Assembly: GCA_020850455.1 (NCBI GenBank)
Contig: JADZEQ010000005.1
Location: 408,873-472,872, forward strand
Source: Sphingomonadaceae bacterium
GTDB taxonomy: Bacteria; Pseudomonadota; Alphaproteobacteria; Sphingomonadales; Sphingomonadaceae
Reading direction: 5' to 3'
Length of the DNA: 64,000 nt
The position numbers and the translations under genes were made by a program. The notes below the pieces were generated by a model. The model did not search any database and was not told where the DNA came from. It saw only the letters and a program-made list of their open reading frames with translations. Position 1 is the first letter of the stretch. The number at the start of each line of letters is the position of its first letter. Of this stretch, positions 29,260 to 39,867 are shown one piece after another.

Positions 29260-31923
29260 ATGCGTCGCGCTCTTACTTTGACCACGTCGACTTTGGCGCT
29301 TTTTGCGGCTTCCAGCCCAGCATTTGCGCAAAATACGGGTGCCGAACCGGCGGCGAATCAGGATGATATCGTCGTCACCGGCTATCGCGAATCGGTTGCC
29401 CAGTCGCTCGACGTCAAACGCAACCTCGATATGATCGCCGATGTGATTTCGGCCGAAGATATTGGCCGCTTTCCTGATCGCAACGTCGCCGAAGCGCTGC
29501 AGCGTGTGCCCGGTATCGTGATCAATCGTGAATTTGGGGAAGGTGAACGTGTGTCGCTGCGTGGCACGGCGCCCAATCTAACGCGCACCACGGTCAACGG
29601 CCATGGCATTGCCACTGCCGACTGGTTCGTGCTCGACCAATTGGCCGCCACCCGCAGCTTCAACTATCTGACGCTGCCGTCGGAAATTGTCGGTCGGCTC
29701 GATGTGTATAAGAGTCCGCAAGCCGATGTGGAGGAAGGTGGCATCGGCGGGACGATCAATGTCCACACCCGCCACCCGCTCGACCTTGATGCCTTTACCA
29801 TGTCTGCATCACTGCAGGGCGTTTATTCTGAACGGCGTGACAGTTTCGATCCGCAGGCTTCGGGCTTTGTCAGCTGGCATAATGATGACCGCAGCTTTGG
29901 TGTGCTGCTCGGCGCGGTTTATCAAAAACGGCGCATCCGCCGTGATGGCGTCGAAGTGCTCGGCTATTTCACGCCGGGTGCTGCTGGAACGCCGCAGGCA
30001 CCGTCGCTGATCGGTTCGGCCTTGTTCCTGCAAGAACGCGAACGTTATGGCGGCAATATCGAACTGCAATTCCGCCCATCCGACACGTTTGAGATTGCGG
30101 TGCGTGGTCTTTATTCGGTGTTCAACGCCAATAACTTCAACCAAAATTACCTCGCCTGGACGACGCAGGCACTGGGCGGCGGTGGCACCATCACCGGCAC
30201 GACGACGGTCGATAACACTTTTGTTGCCGGCACCGTAACATCAACGCCGGGTGGCCGTGCGGTGGTGTTCGACGCCATCGACCGCTTGGCCGAAGCGCGC
30301 ACCATGGCGTGGGATGTTGATCTGAACTGGGAGGTGTCGGATCGCGGCAAATTCCATTTGCTCGCCGGTTATACCAATGCGGATGGTGATACAGATTCGC
30401 AGCCCTTTTACGAAGGGGGTGCGCCGGGCAGCTTTACCTATGATTTGCGTGGTCGCGCGCCGCAGGTGCGTTTCACCGGGGTCAATCCCAATACGCCCAA
30501 TGACCTGATATTCGACTTTGGCTCGCTCCATCGCATCACCAATGATGACAGCGAAACCTTTGTCTATGGTGATTATGAACACCAGATCGATGCCGGGCCG
30601 TTACAAGCATTGAAATTCGGCCTGAAATATACCGATCATGATCGCACAACGACCTTCCTCGCCACTACCTATGGCAGCTTCTTCCTACCCTTGTCGGCTA
30701 CCGGCTGTAATGGCGGGCCGTGCACATCGTCGAGCTTTGCCAATGGCACGACGCCGGCCGACTTTTTGCAGAACATCGCTGCGCCGGGGACTCTGACCAG
30801 CTATTTTAACATTGATCGCGAACGGCTACGGAGCATCTATTTCGGCCAACCGGCGAGCGTTCGGGCCCGCGTGCTGTTGCCGGCGGAAAACTTCACCATC
30901 AACGAACGCGCCTTTGGCGGCTATGTCATGGCGCGTCTGGGTGGTGATGATTGGAGCGGCAATATCGGTCTGCGCGTTGTGCAAACCCGTCAGCGTTCGA
31001 CGGGTAATGTCACCGGCGTGCCTGCTGGGCCGGGCGTCGTCACGGGCAATCCCTTTGGCCTCTATCTGCCGACCACTATCTCGCGCAGCTACACCGACTT
31101 TTTGCCCAGTGCCAATTTCAACTTTGACCTGAGCGATCAGCTTAAACTGCGCTTTGGCGCAGCGCGGGTGATTGCGCGGGCGGACTATACCGACCTCGTC
31201 CCGCGCGTTAGCCTGAACCCGGGCACCTTGACCGCGGATGCAGGCGACCCGTTCGTTGAGCCCTATCGTGCCAACCAGTTCGACCTCAGCCTCGAATGGT
31301 ATCCGTCGAACGATACGATTGTCGCACTGGCGTTCTATTATAAGGATATCGAATCCTATATCGTGAACCGTTTGGTGCAGCGCACCTTCCCGGTCGAAAC
31401 CGCGACGCCCAATCTGTCGCGCTGCACCGCAGCGGGTGGTGGTAACCCCAACCTCTATAACTGCATATTCGACGTCAACCAGCGGTCGAATGGCGCAGGT
31501 GGCACCAACAAGGGCGTTGAATTGCAGGTGGTGCAGCCGATCTGGGGCGGCTTTGGGGTCAATTTCAACTATACTTATTCGGACGCTGAATCCAATTCGG
31601 GTGACCCGATCCCCGGTAACTCGCGCCATGCGCTGAACCTCACCGGTTATTATGAAGATGACGCCTTCTCGGCCCGTCTGTCCTATAATTACCGGTCGAG
31701 CTTCTTCATCAACTTCGACCGCGCATCGCCGCTGAACCAAGCGTCGACCGCATCGCTCGACTCCTCGATCAGCTATAACATCAACGATCATATCACCTTG
31801 TCGTTCGATGCAATCAACCTGACTAATGAGAAGATTGAGCAATATTCGGGCACGCGCAATCGCCCGCGCGCCATTTATGACAATGGTCGCCAATTCTACT
31901 TTGGTGTGCGGGTGCGTATGTAG
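29260..31923 (+). CDS. TonB-dependent receptor (nag/chitooligosaccharide locus)
   Basis: DDIVVTGYRESVAQSLDVKRNLDMIADVISAEDIGRFPDRNVAEALQRVPGIVINREFGEGERVSLRG plug; beta-barrel C-terminus FYFGVRVRM. Confidence 0.95.
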   Translation: MRRALTLTTSTLALFAASSPAFAQNTGAEPAANQDDIVVTGYRESVAQSLDVKRNLDMIADVISAEDIGRFPDRNVAEALQRVPGIVINREFGEGERVSLRGTAPNLTRTTVNGHGIATADWFVLDQLAATRSFNYLTLPSEIVGRLDVYKSPQADVEEGGIGGTINVHTRHPLDLDAFTMSASLQGVYSERRDSFDPQASGFVSWHNDDRSFGVLLGAVYQKRRIRRDGVEVLGYFTPGAAGTPQAPSLIGSALFLQERERYGGNIELQFRPSDTFEIAVRGLYSVFNANNFNQNYLAWTTQALGGGGTITGTTTVDNTFVAGTVTSTPGGRAVVFDAIDRLAEARTMAWDVDLNWEVSDRGKFHLLAGYTNADGDTDSQPFYEGGAPGSFTYDLRGRAPQVRFTGVNPNTPNDLIFDFGSLHRITNDDSETFVYGDYEHQIDAGPLQALKFGLKYTDHDRTTTFLATTYGSFFLPLSATGCNGGPCTSSSFANGTTPADFLQNIAAPGTLTSYFNIDRERLRSIYFGQPASVRARVLLPAENFTINERAFGGYVMARLGGDDWSGNIGLRVVQTRQRSTGNVTGVPAGPGVVTGNPFGLYLPTTISRSYTDFLPSANFNFDLSDQLKLRFGAARVIARADYTDLVPRVSLNPGTLTADAGDPFVEPYRANQFDLSLEWYPSNDTIVALAFYYKDIESYIVNRLVQRTFPVETATPNLSRCTAAGGGNPNLYNCIFDVNQRSNGAGGTNKGVELQVVQPIWGGFGVNFNYTYSDAESNSGDPIPGNSRHALNLTGYYEDDAFSARLSYNYRSSFFINFDRASPLNQASTASLDSSISYNINDHITLSFDAINLTNEKIEQYSGTRNRPRAIYDNGRQFYFGVRVRM

Positions 31924-31940
31924 CCCATAGACGCGAACTT

Positions 31941-31991
31941 CCGCCGCTTTCCCCCTTTGGGTCGCCCGTCGGCGGGTGGGGAAAGCGGCGG
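31941..31991. repeat. 14-bp perfect inverted repeat in the TonB receptor-GH20 spacer
   Basis: CCGCCGCTTTCCCC ... GGGGAAAGCGGCGG. Confidence 0.9.
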
Positions 31992-32032
31992 CAGAAATTG
32001 CGCATCAGCCGGCCGCATCGATGATAAGGGGC

Positions 32033-34300
32033 ATGGCGAAGGGTTGGGGAATCGCCATGCGTTTGTGGGCCGCTACTTTCTTTCTGGTTGCAGCATTTTT
32101 GTGTGGTGCCTCGGCGGCGTATGCGGACAGCAGCGCCGCCGTTTTCCCATCACCGCGCGCCGCCCAATGGGGCGCAGAACGGGTTGATTTTTCCGCCGGC
32201 GCGCGCATCGATCTCCGCGCGGTGCCGCGTTCGGCGCGCCCCTCTGTCGCGGCGGTGCGGCAATATCTGACCATCAGCCAATTGGCGGGGCAGGGCAGGG
32301 GGGCGTTGCCGCTCCGTTTCCGGCAGCGACCCGGCTTTGCGGCGGAGGGGTATCGGCTGACCATCGCTGCCGATGGCGCGACGGTGGAGGCGAGCGATGC
32401 CAGCGGACTATTTTATGGCGGGATCAGCTTTTGGCAGTTGTTGAGCGCGGCTAGCGACCATCGCCTTGCCAGCGGAGTGGTGGAGGATGCGCCCGCGCTC
32501 GGTTGGCGCGGCGCGATGCTCGACAGCGCGCGCCATTTCCAGTCAGCCGAATTTGTGCATCGCTTTATCGACTGGATGGCGGCGCATAAGCTCAACCGGC
32601 TGCATTGGCATCTGGTCGATGATCAGGGGTGGCGGCTGCAAATCCGCGCCTTTCCACGCCTTACCGAGATCGGGGGTGCGCGCACCCCGGCAAGCGCGGC
32701 TGGCGCGCCGTCACTCCCCGAGCATCGGGGTTTTTATACGCAGGCAGAGGTGCGGGCGATTGTCGCCTATGCCGCTGCGCGCGGCATCACCATCATCCCT
32801 GAAATTGAGCTGCCGGGTCATGCGCTTTCCGCCATTCGGGCCTATCCCGAATGGGGAATGGGAGTGGCGGTGCCGCCGGGGGTAGAATCGCACTGGGGGG
32901 TCTTCCCATGGCTCTATAACACGCGCGAACCGACTTTTGCCGCAATCGAGCGCATATTGGGCGAGGTGATGGCGCTCTTTCCCGGCCGCTACATCCATAT
33001 TGGCGGCGATGAAGCGGTGAAGGATCAATGGCGCGCCTCTACGGAGGTGCAGGCACAGATGCGCACGCTCGGCATCGCCGATGAAAATCATCTGCAGGGC
33101 TGGTTCATGGAACGCATCGCCCGCTATCTCGCGGCGCACGGGCGGCGCGCGATCGGCTGGGATGAGATTTTGGAGGGCAATGTCGGCCAATCGACGATCA
33201 TCATGTCGTGGCGCGGGGTCGATGGCGCGCTGGCCGCGGCGCGCGCGGGCAATGATGCGATATTATCGCCCGCACCGCAGCTTTATTTTGACCATGTGCA
33301 GGGGTTGGAGCGCGACGACCCGCCGGGGCGCGGCGGGGTCATCGATCTGGCGAGCGTGCTTGCCTTTGAGCCTGTGCCTGCCGGTTTGGATGCCGCGCTC
33401 AGCCACCACATTTTGGGGCTGCAAGGAAATATCTGGACCGAACATATCCGCACCGAAGCACGGGTCGCCACCATGGCTTTCCCGCGTCTTTCGGCGGTGG
33501 CAGAGGTTGGTTGGACCGGGCATGGCAGCCGCGATTTGGCGGGCTTTTTGCGTCGGCTTGCGCCGCAAATGGCGCGGCTCGCCCCCTTTGGCCTGCAGGC
33601 TGCGGATAATGTCTGGCGGGTGGATATTGCCGCGCAGCCTGTTGCGGCTGGTGCGGAAATTACGCTCACCAATCAGGCCGGACTGCCGATGCAATATTAT
33701 ATCGGCAATGGCGAAATGCGGAGTTACTCTGGCCCCTTCACCGTTGCGCTGTCCGACCAAATATCTGCGCAAACAATGCTCGATGACTTGGCCGAAGGAC
33801 GGATGGTCACGCGGCAATTCAGCGCCGCCAATATCCGCGACCGTAACAGTCGAGCGTTGACGACCTGCAGCGGCAAAGTCCCCCTGATGCTGGAGGATGA
33901 TTTTCCCGCCGACGGGCCGCGCGCCAGCATGCAGATCGACATATTGGACCCTTGCTGGATTTACGCCGATGCCGATTTGACCGGAGTGGCGCGGATTGCG
34001 ATCACCGTCGGGCAATTGCCGTTTAATTTTCAGGTCGGACGCGATCGCGACGCCATTTCCTTTCCGGCGCGGGAAAGCGCGGCGGGCGAATTCATGGTCT
34101 TTGTCGGCGGCTGTTCGGGCGAACGGATTGCGACCTTGCCGCTTGCCACTGCGGTGGCGAACCCCGGTCTGACGCGGATCGAAGCAGCGATTGCGCCGCG
34201 CAGCGGCACGACCAATTTGTGCATCAAATATAGCGCCGATGGCCCCGACCCGCTTTGGGCAATTGACAGCATATCCTTGTTGCCGGGGGCGGGGGCATGA
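32033..34300 (+). CDS. Beta-N-acetylhexosaminidase (GH20)
   Basis: HWHLVDDQGWRLQIRAFPRLTEIGG, EIELPGHALSAIRAYPE, YIHIGGDEAVKDQW; start 32033 or 32057. Confidence 0.95.
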   Translation: MAKGWGIAMRLWAATFFLVAAFLCGASAAYADSSAAVFPSPRAAQWGAERVDFSAGARIDLRAVPRSARPSVAAVRQYLTISQLAGQGRGALPLRFRQRPGFAAEGYRLTIAADGATVEASDASGLFYGGISFWQLLSAASDHRLASGVVEDAPALGWRGAMLDSARHFQSAEFVHRFIDWMAAHKLNRLHWHLVDDQGWRLQIRAFPRLTEIGGARTPASAAGAPSLPEHRGFYTQAEVRAIVAYAAARGITIIPEIELPGHALSAIRAYPEWGMGVAVPPGVESHWGVFPWLYNTREPTFAAIERILGEVMALFPGRYIHIGGDEAVKDQWRASTEVQAQMRTLGIADENHLQGWFMERIARYLAAHGRRAIGWDEILEGNVGQSTIIMSWRGVDGALAAARAGNDAILSPAPQLYFDHVQGLERDDPPGRGGVIDLASVLAFEPVPAGLDAALSHHILGLQGNIWTEHIRTEARVATMAFPRLSAVAEVGWTGHGSRDLAGFLRRLAPQMARLAPFGLQAADNVWRVDIAAQPVAAGAEITLTNQAGLPMQYYIGNGEMRSYSGPFTVALSDQISAQTMLDDLAEGRMVTRQFSAANIRDRNSRALTTCSGKVPLMLEDDFPADGPRASMQIDILDPCWIYADADLTGVARIAITVGQLPFNFQVGRDRDAISFPARESAAGEFMVFVGGCSGERIATLPLATAVANPGLTRIEAAIAPRSGTTNLCIKYSADGPDPLWAIDSISLLPGAGA

Positions 34301-36792
34301 GCGAAATCATCATCCATGCACCCTTTGCCGCGCTGCTGCGCCCCCTATCCAGCGTGCCTGACCCGGTCTTTGCCGAAAAAATGGTCGGGGATGGGGTGGC
34401 GCTCGAACCTTTGGGCGAGGAAGTTTTTGCGCCCTTTGCAGGGCGGGTCATGGCAGTTGCGCCGACCGGACATTCGCTGACTCTACGTGGCGAAGTGGCT
34501 GGCCGCGCTATCGATATATTGCTCCACATCGGCATCGACAGCGTGGCGATGGCGGGCGCTGGTTTTGAGCCACTGGTGGGCGAAGGTGACGTTTTTGCAG
34601 CGGGGGATCCGCTGTTACGGTTTGACCTTGACCAATTGGCCCTCGGTGCAGCGGCGACGGTAACGCCGATATTATGCACCAATAACGGCGCGATTTTGCG
34701 TCAGATCGCACCCTATGGCCGGGTCGATGCGCGCGCACCCATTTTTGCGGTTTCGTTGCCTGTCGAACGTGCCGTCAACAATAGTGCGAGTGAAAGTGCG
34801 CACCTTATCCACAACATCACTTTGCCGCACGGCATCCACGCCCGGCCCGCCGCGCGAATCACCGCGATGGTGCGCGATTTTGGTGGGCAGGTGCGTCTCA
34901 GCGTCGGGGCATCGCACGCCAATGGGGCGAGCAGCGCTGAATTGCTGGCGCTCGGCGCGCGGCATGGCGATGAATTGCATATCCGGGCGATAGGCGATGA
35001 ACCGCGCCGCTTCGTAGTTGCCCTCTCGCATCTCCTTGACCAATTGGCGACGGCGGAGGCGGCTCGGGACGAAGGGATGTCGACAGTCGCATCTGGCCCG
35101 CTCGCCAGTGCAAGCAAGCCGGGGCAGGTTGCGGGGGTGCGTGCTGCACCCGGCTTGGCGATTGGCCCCGTGTGGCGTGCCGATGCGGTGGACGCTGCGG
35201 TGCCCGAAAGCAGCGGCGATGCTCCAGCAGAGCTAAGTGCACTTGAACAGGCTCTTGCCGCGCTGCGCACCAATCTGACCAACCGCGCCGCGCGAGAGAA
35301 GGGGGCGGCGCGTGAGATATTGGAGGCGCATCTCAGCCTCACCGACGATCCGGCTTTGCACGCCGATGCGCGCGCAGCCATTTCGGTGGGTAGGAGCGCG
35401 GCCTTTGCTTGGCGCGCCGCATCGCGTGCGATGGAGAACCGTTTTGCTGCCAGTGACGTCGCACGATTGCGCGAGCGGGCGGTCGATTTGCGCGATGTCG
35501 AACGGCAATTGCTCGCCCTATTATTGGGAGATGTTGGAGCGGTCTCTACCCCGCCCAAGGGCGCGATTGTGCTGGCGGAGGATATTGCGCCATCCTTGCT
35601 GATCAACGCGCCGGCCGGGCAGTTTGGCGGTGTCGCGCTTGGTGCAGGTGGGGCGACCAGCCATGCGGCGATTTTGGCAGCCGCCAAGGGGCTGCCGATG
35701 CTCGTTGCGCTCGGCGCGGGGGTTGATGCCATAGCCGATGGGGCGCAGGTTATCCTCGATGCCGATCATGGCCTGCTCGATGGCGCGCCCGACGCGACCG
35801 CATTGTCGGCGGCGCAGGAACGCATGGCCGCGACGGCGGCGGCGGCGGCGCAGGCCCGCGCGGCGGCAGGGGCGGATTGTCAGCTTGCCTGCGGCACGCG
35901 GATCGAGGTTTTCGCCAATTTGGGCAATGTCGAGGAGGCGGCCGCCGCCCGCGCCGCTGGGGCCGAAGGCTGCGGCTTGCTGCGCAGCGAATTCCTCTTC
36001 CTCGAACGCGATACAGCGCCCGATGTCGATGCGCAGGCGGCGGCCTATGGCGCGATTGCGCGTGCGCTCGATGGGCGGCCATTGATCATCCGCACGCTCG
36101 ACGTCGGCGGGGACAAGCCGATATCCTATCTGCCCTTTGCGGCGGAGGAAAACCCGGCATTGGGTGCGCGCGGCATTCGTTTTTCGCTCGCGCGGCCCGA
36201 CCTGCTCGACACACAATTGCGCGCGATGCTGCGCGCGGTGCCCGCCGCGCAATTGCGCATCATGCTGCCGATGGTCGTCGATGTCGCCGAAGTCACCAGC
36301 GTTCGTCATAGGCTAGACGCTTTGGCGGCGGAGGAGGGGGTGGGCCAAAGGGTGCCGCTCGGCATCATGGTCGAAACGCCGGCGGCGGCGATGCTGGCGA
36401 CCGACCTTGCGGCGGAAGTTGACTTCCTGTCGATCGGCTCCAACGATTTGGCGCAATATATGTTGGCGATGGACCGCACCAATGCGGCGCTGGCGACCCG
36501 GCTCGATGCGCTTCACCCCGCCGTGCTGCGCGCCATGGCGATGGCGGCGCGCGGCGCGGCCGCGCATGGTCGCTGGTTGGGGATTTGCGGCGGGCTGGCC
36601 GCCGACCCGATTGCCGCGCCCTTGTTGGTCGGGCTGGGGTGCAGCGAATTGTCGGGCAGCATCGCCAGCATCGCCGCCATCAAGGCGGCGCTGAGCCGGG
36701 TGACGATGGATCAATGTCGTGCGCTCGCCGCAGGGGCGCTGACGCTCCACGATGCCGGGCAGGTGCGCGCGCTGCTGCAAAGGGGGATGTGA
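34297..36792 (+). CDS. PTS EIIA-HPr-EI fusion protein (NagF/FPr type)
   Basis: EIIA (ADPVFAEKMVGDGVA-like, LLHIGIDSVAM), HPr (LPHGIHARPAARI), EI (GGATSHAAILAAAKGLPMLV, GLLRSEFLF, DFLSIGSNDLAQY). Confidence 0.95.
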   Translation: MSEIIIHAPFAALLRPLSSVPDPVFAEKMVGDGVALEPLGEEVFAPFAGRVMAVAPTGHSLTLRGEVAGRAIDILLHIGIDSVAMAGAGFEPLVGEGDVFAAGDPLLRFDLDQLALGAAATVTPILCTNNGAILRQIAPYGRVDARAPIFAVSLPVERAVNNSASESAHLIHNITLPHGIHARPAARITAMVRDFGGQVRLSVGASHANGASSAELLALGARHGDELHIRAIGDEPRRFVVALSHLLDQLATAEAARDEGMSTVASGPLASASKPGQVAGVRAAPGLAIGPVWRADAVDAAVPESSGDAPAELSALEQALAALRTNLTNRAAREKGAAREILEAHLSLTDDPALHADARAAISVGRSAAFAWRAASRAMENRFAASDVARLRERAVDLRDVERQLLALLLGDVGAVSTPPKGAIVLAEDIAPSLLINAPAGQFGGVALGAGGATSHAAILAAAKGLPMLVALGAGVDAIADGAQVILDADHGLLDGAPDATALSAAQERMAATAAAAAQARAAAGADCQLACGTRIEVFANLGNVEEAAAARAAGAEGCGLLRSEFLFLERDTAPDVDAQAAAYGAIARALDGRPLIIRTLDVGGDKPISYLPFAAEENPALGARGIRFSLARPDLLDTQLRAMLRAVPAAQLRIMLPMVVDVAEVTSVRHRLDALAAEEGVGQRVPLGIMVETPAAAMLATDLAAEVDFLSIGSNDLAQYMLAMDRTNAALATRLDALHPAVLRAMAMAARGAAAHGRWLGICGGLAADPIAAPLLVGLGCSELSGSIASIAAIKAALSRVTMDQCRALAAGALTLHDAGQVRALLQRGM

Positions 36793-38489
36793 TGCTACAG
36801 GCGCTCCAATCAAAATTGCAGCCGCTCGGCCGTGCCTTGATGCTGCCGATTGCGGTCTTGCCGGTCGCGGCGCTGATGCTGCGCTTGGGGCAGGGGGATT
36901 TGCTCGACATCGCCTTTTTGGCGGCGGCGGGCAGCGCGATTTTTGCGCATCTGGGGCTGCTCTTTGCCATCGGGGTCGGGGTTGGGCTCGCCAAGGAAAA
37001 TCACGGCGCGGCGGGGCTGGCGGGGGCAGTCGCCTTCCTCGTCCTCACCGAAGGGGCGAAGCTGTTGATGGCGGTCGCGCCCGATGCGGTGCCCGCGACG
37101 ATTACCGATACGGCGCTGCGCGATACGCTGATTGCGGCGTGGAAGGACAAGGAACTGGCAAAATTGTCGGTGCCGGCGGGGATATTGTCGGGCCTTTCCG
37201 CCGGGTGGCTCTATAATCGCTATTATGCGATCAATCTGCCGACCTACTTCGCCTTTTTTGGCGGGCGGCGGTTTGTGCCGATTGCGGCGGGCTTTGCCGG
37301 GCTGGTCGGTGCGGCGCTGTTCGGGTTTGGTTTCCCTTTGCTCGAAGGCGGGGTTGATGCGCTCTCGCATAGCGTGACCGGCGCGGGGAGCTTTGGTCTC
37401 TTTGCCTATGGGCTGCTCAACCGCTTGCTGATCGTCACCGGGCTCCACCATATTTTGAACAATTTGGCTTGGTTCGTCGTCGGCGATTTTGGCGGGGTTT
37501 CGGGCGACCTAAACCGCTTTTTCGCGGGGGATAAGAGCGCGGGTGCCTTTATGTCCGGCTTTTTTCCGGTGATGATGTTCGGGCTGCCCGCCGGGTGCCT
37601 CGCCATGTATCGCGCCGCGCGACCCGAACGCAAAAAGGCGGTCGGCGGCATGTTATTGTCGATGGCGCTCACCAGCTTTTTGACCGGAGTGACCGAACCG
37701 ATCGAATTTACCTTCATGTTCCTCGCGCCCTTGCTCTATCTGTTCCATGCGGTGATGACCGGCATATCGATGGTGGTGATGGACGCGATCGGCAGCCATT
37801 TGGGTTTCGGCTTTTCCGCCGGATTGTTCGATTATGTGCTGAACTATGGCTTGGCGACTCGCCCGCTGTTGTTGTTGCCGGTGGGGGCGGCCTATTTCGC
37901 CATTTATTATTTCGGCTTTGCCTATGCCATCCGCCGCTTCAACCTCGCTACCCCAGGGCGGGAGGTGGAGGATGTGGCGGCAGCGGGCGCGCCGGTAGCC
38001 CAGAGCGAACGCGGCGCGGCCTATGCCGAAGCACTGGGCGGCGCGGATAATTTGCGCAACGTCGGCGCGTGCACCACCCGGCTGCGGCTCGAACTGGTTG
38101 ATCGGGATTTGGCCGATACGGCGCGGCTCAAGGCCTTGGGCGTCAAAGGGGTGATTGCGATCGGCAGCGATGGCTTGCAGGTGGTGATCGGGCCGGAGGC
38201 GGACAATATAGCGGGCGAAATCCGTGCAGCGTTGCGCGGTGCGCCCGCAGTGGATGTCGCGCCGGTAGTGGCGGTGGACAAGACGGACGTGGACCTCCCC
38301 GGGCCATGGTTGGCGGCGCTTGGTGGCACGACCAATGTGGCTGCAGCGGAGTCGCGCGGGGTGCGCACCATCATCACTTTGCGGTCGCACGATGCGATTG
38401 ACCATGGCGCGCTCGATGCGCTCTTCCCCGACCGTTGGCAGGTTACGCGCAATGGTTTGGTACATCTGATTAGCCAGTTAATAGCGTAA
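36792..38489 (+). CDS. nagE: PTS N-acetylglucosamine transporter subunit IIBC
   Basis: LGRALMLPIAVLPVAALMLRLGQGD, GLHHILNN, TGVTEPIEFTFMFLAPLLY; C-terminal EIIB domain NLRNVGACTTRLRLELVD. Confidence 0.94.
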   Translation: MLQALQSKLQPLGRALMLPIAVLPVAALMLRLGQGDLLDIAFLAAAGSAIFAHLGLLFAIGVGVGLAKENHGAAGLAGAVAFLVLTEGAKLLMAVAPDAVPATITDTALRDTLIAAWKDKELAKLSVPAGILSGLSAGWLYNRYYAINLPTYFAFFGGRRFVPIAAGFAGLVGAALFGFGFPLLEGGVDALSHSVTGAGSFGLFAYGLLNRLLIVTGLHHILNNLAWFVVGDFGGVSGDLNRFFAGDKSAGAFMSGFFPVMMFGLPAGCLAMYRAARPERKKAVGGMLLSMALTSFLTGVTEPIEFTFMFLAPLLYLFHAVMTGISMVVMDAIGSHLGFGFSAGLFDYVLNYGLATRPLLLLPVGAAYFAIYYFGFAYAIRRFNLATPGREVEDVAAAGAPVAQSERGAAYAEALGGADNLRNVGACTTRLRLELVDRDLADTARLKALGVKGVIAIGSDGLQVVIGPEADNIAGEIRAALRGAPAVDVAPVVAVDKTDVDLPGPWLAALGGTTNVAAAESRGVRTIITLRSHDAIDHGALDALFPDRWQVTRNGLVHLISQLIA

Positions 38490-38535
38490 GAACAAAGGCT
38501 TATCTCGCATATTGCAGCGGTTGATTTTGTTCTAA

Positions 38536-38550
38536 GTTCCCCTCTTGTTC
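38536..38550. promoter_or_regulatory. LexA (SOS) box of alphaproteobacterial type
   Basis: GTTC-CCCTCTT-GTTC matches the known GTTCN7GTTC consensus; located ~85 bp upstream of recA. Confidence 0.85.
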
Positions 38551-38635
38551 TAGTAGAACAAATGCGATACACAGCATGGTGCGCGGCGGCGATTGCGGTG
38601 GGCCGCGCCAGTGGCTAGACGTGGGGAGGACAGCA

Positions 38636-39709
38636 ATGTCGGCGCAGTTGAAACTTATCGAAGGCGAAAAAATGGCCAATAATGCAGAACGTCAGCGCGC
38701 ATTGGATGCCGCGCTTGCCCAGATTGATCGTGCCTTTGGCAAGGGGAGCGCGATGAAATTGGGCAGTCGGGAGGCGATGGAGATTGAATCGATCCCGACC
38801 GGTTCGCTGGGGCTGGACATTGCGCTGGGTATCGGCGGTTTACCGCGCGGGCGGATTGTCGAAATTTATGGCCCTGAAAGCTCGGGCAAAACGACATTGG
38901 CACTCCACGCGATTGCCGAGGCGCAAAAAATCGGTGGCACAGCTGCCTTTGTCGATGCCGAACATGCGCTCGACCCGATTTATGCGCGCAAGCTGGGGGT
39001 CGATATCGATGAATTGATTGTCTCGCAGCCCGACACCGGTGAACAAGCGCTAGAAATCGTTGATACGCTGGTGCGTTCCAACGCCATTGATGTGCTGGTG
39101 ATCGATTCGGTGGCAGCCCTCGTCCCCCGCGCGGAAATAGAGGGGGAAATGGGTGACAGCCATGTTGGGCTACAGGCCCGGTTGATGAGCCAAGCGCTAC
39201 GGAAACTGACTGGCTCCATCTCCCGCTCACGCTGCCTCGTCATCTTCATCAACCAGGTGCGGATGAAAATCGGCGTCATGTATGGCAACCCCGAAACGAC
39301 CACCGGGGGCAATGCGCTCAAATTTTACGCATCGGTTCGGCTCGACATCCGCCGCACCGGCCAGATTAAGGACCGTGACGACATCATCGGCAATACGACG
39401 CGGGTGAAAGTGGTCAAAAACAAGGTCGCTCCGCCGTTCAAGCAGGTCGAATTTGACATCATGTATGGCGAAGGCATCTCCAAAATTGGGGAGATGCTCG
39501 ACATTGGAGCCAAGGCGGGGATTGTCGAAAAGGCTGGGGCATGGTTTTCCTATGACTCGATCCGCATCGGGCAGGGCCGCGAAAATGCCAAGCAATATCT
39601 GAAGGATAATCCAGAGGTTATGGCCCGGCTGGAGGCGGCGATCCGTGGCAAGACGGAGGAGGTTGCCGAAGGCATGATGACTGGGGCGGACGCTGACGAT
39701 GGTGATTAA
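38636..39709 (+). CDS. recA: Recombinase RecA
   Basis: [19 protein letters not shown] Walker [37 protein letters not shown]. Confidence 0.99.
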   Translation: MSAQLKLIEGEKMANNAERQRALDAALAQIDRAFGKGSAMKLGSREAMEIESIPTGSLGLDIALGIGGLPRGRIVEIYGPESSGKTTLALHAIAEAQKIGGTAAFVDAEHALDPIYARKLGVDIDELIVSQPDTGEQALEIVDTLVRSNAIDVLVIDSVAALVPRAEIEGEMGDSHVGLQARLMSQALRKLTGSISRSRCLVIFINQVRMKIGVMYGNPETTTGGNALKFYASVRLDIRRTGQIKDRDDIIGNTTRVKVVKNKVAPPFKQVEFDIMYGEGISKIGEMLDIGAKAGIVEKAGAWFSYDSIRIGQGRENAKQYLKDNPEVMARLEAAIRGKTEEVAEGMMTGADADDGD

Positions 39710-39755
39710 GCGCTAAGCCTCGCCGTAAAGCGATAGGACATAGGTTCGGATATTG

Positions 39756-39784
39756 GGGGGCGGCGCGGCGGTGCTGCCCCCTTT
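39756..39784 (+). terminator. Probable recA terminator
   Basis: GGGGGCGGCGC-ggcg-GTGCTGCCCCC (11 bp incl. two G-U) followed by TTTGGCTTTTT. Confidence 0.7.
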
Positions 39785-39867
39785 GGCTTTTTGGCGATAT
39801 TTTGGGCGCGGGGGGTGCATATGCCCGCTTGTCGCGGCGCGGCAAAATCCCTAACCCGCAAGGCGCT

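Noticed and set aside
30826-31893. 355 aa ORF opposite the TonB receptor
   Set aside because: Antisense shadow; no start or RBS support and no recognisable motifs.
34713-35732. 339 aa Ala/Ser/Arg-rich ORF opposite the EIIA-HPr-EI fusion
   Set aside because: Low-complexity antisense translation of a GC-rich gene.
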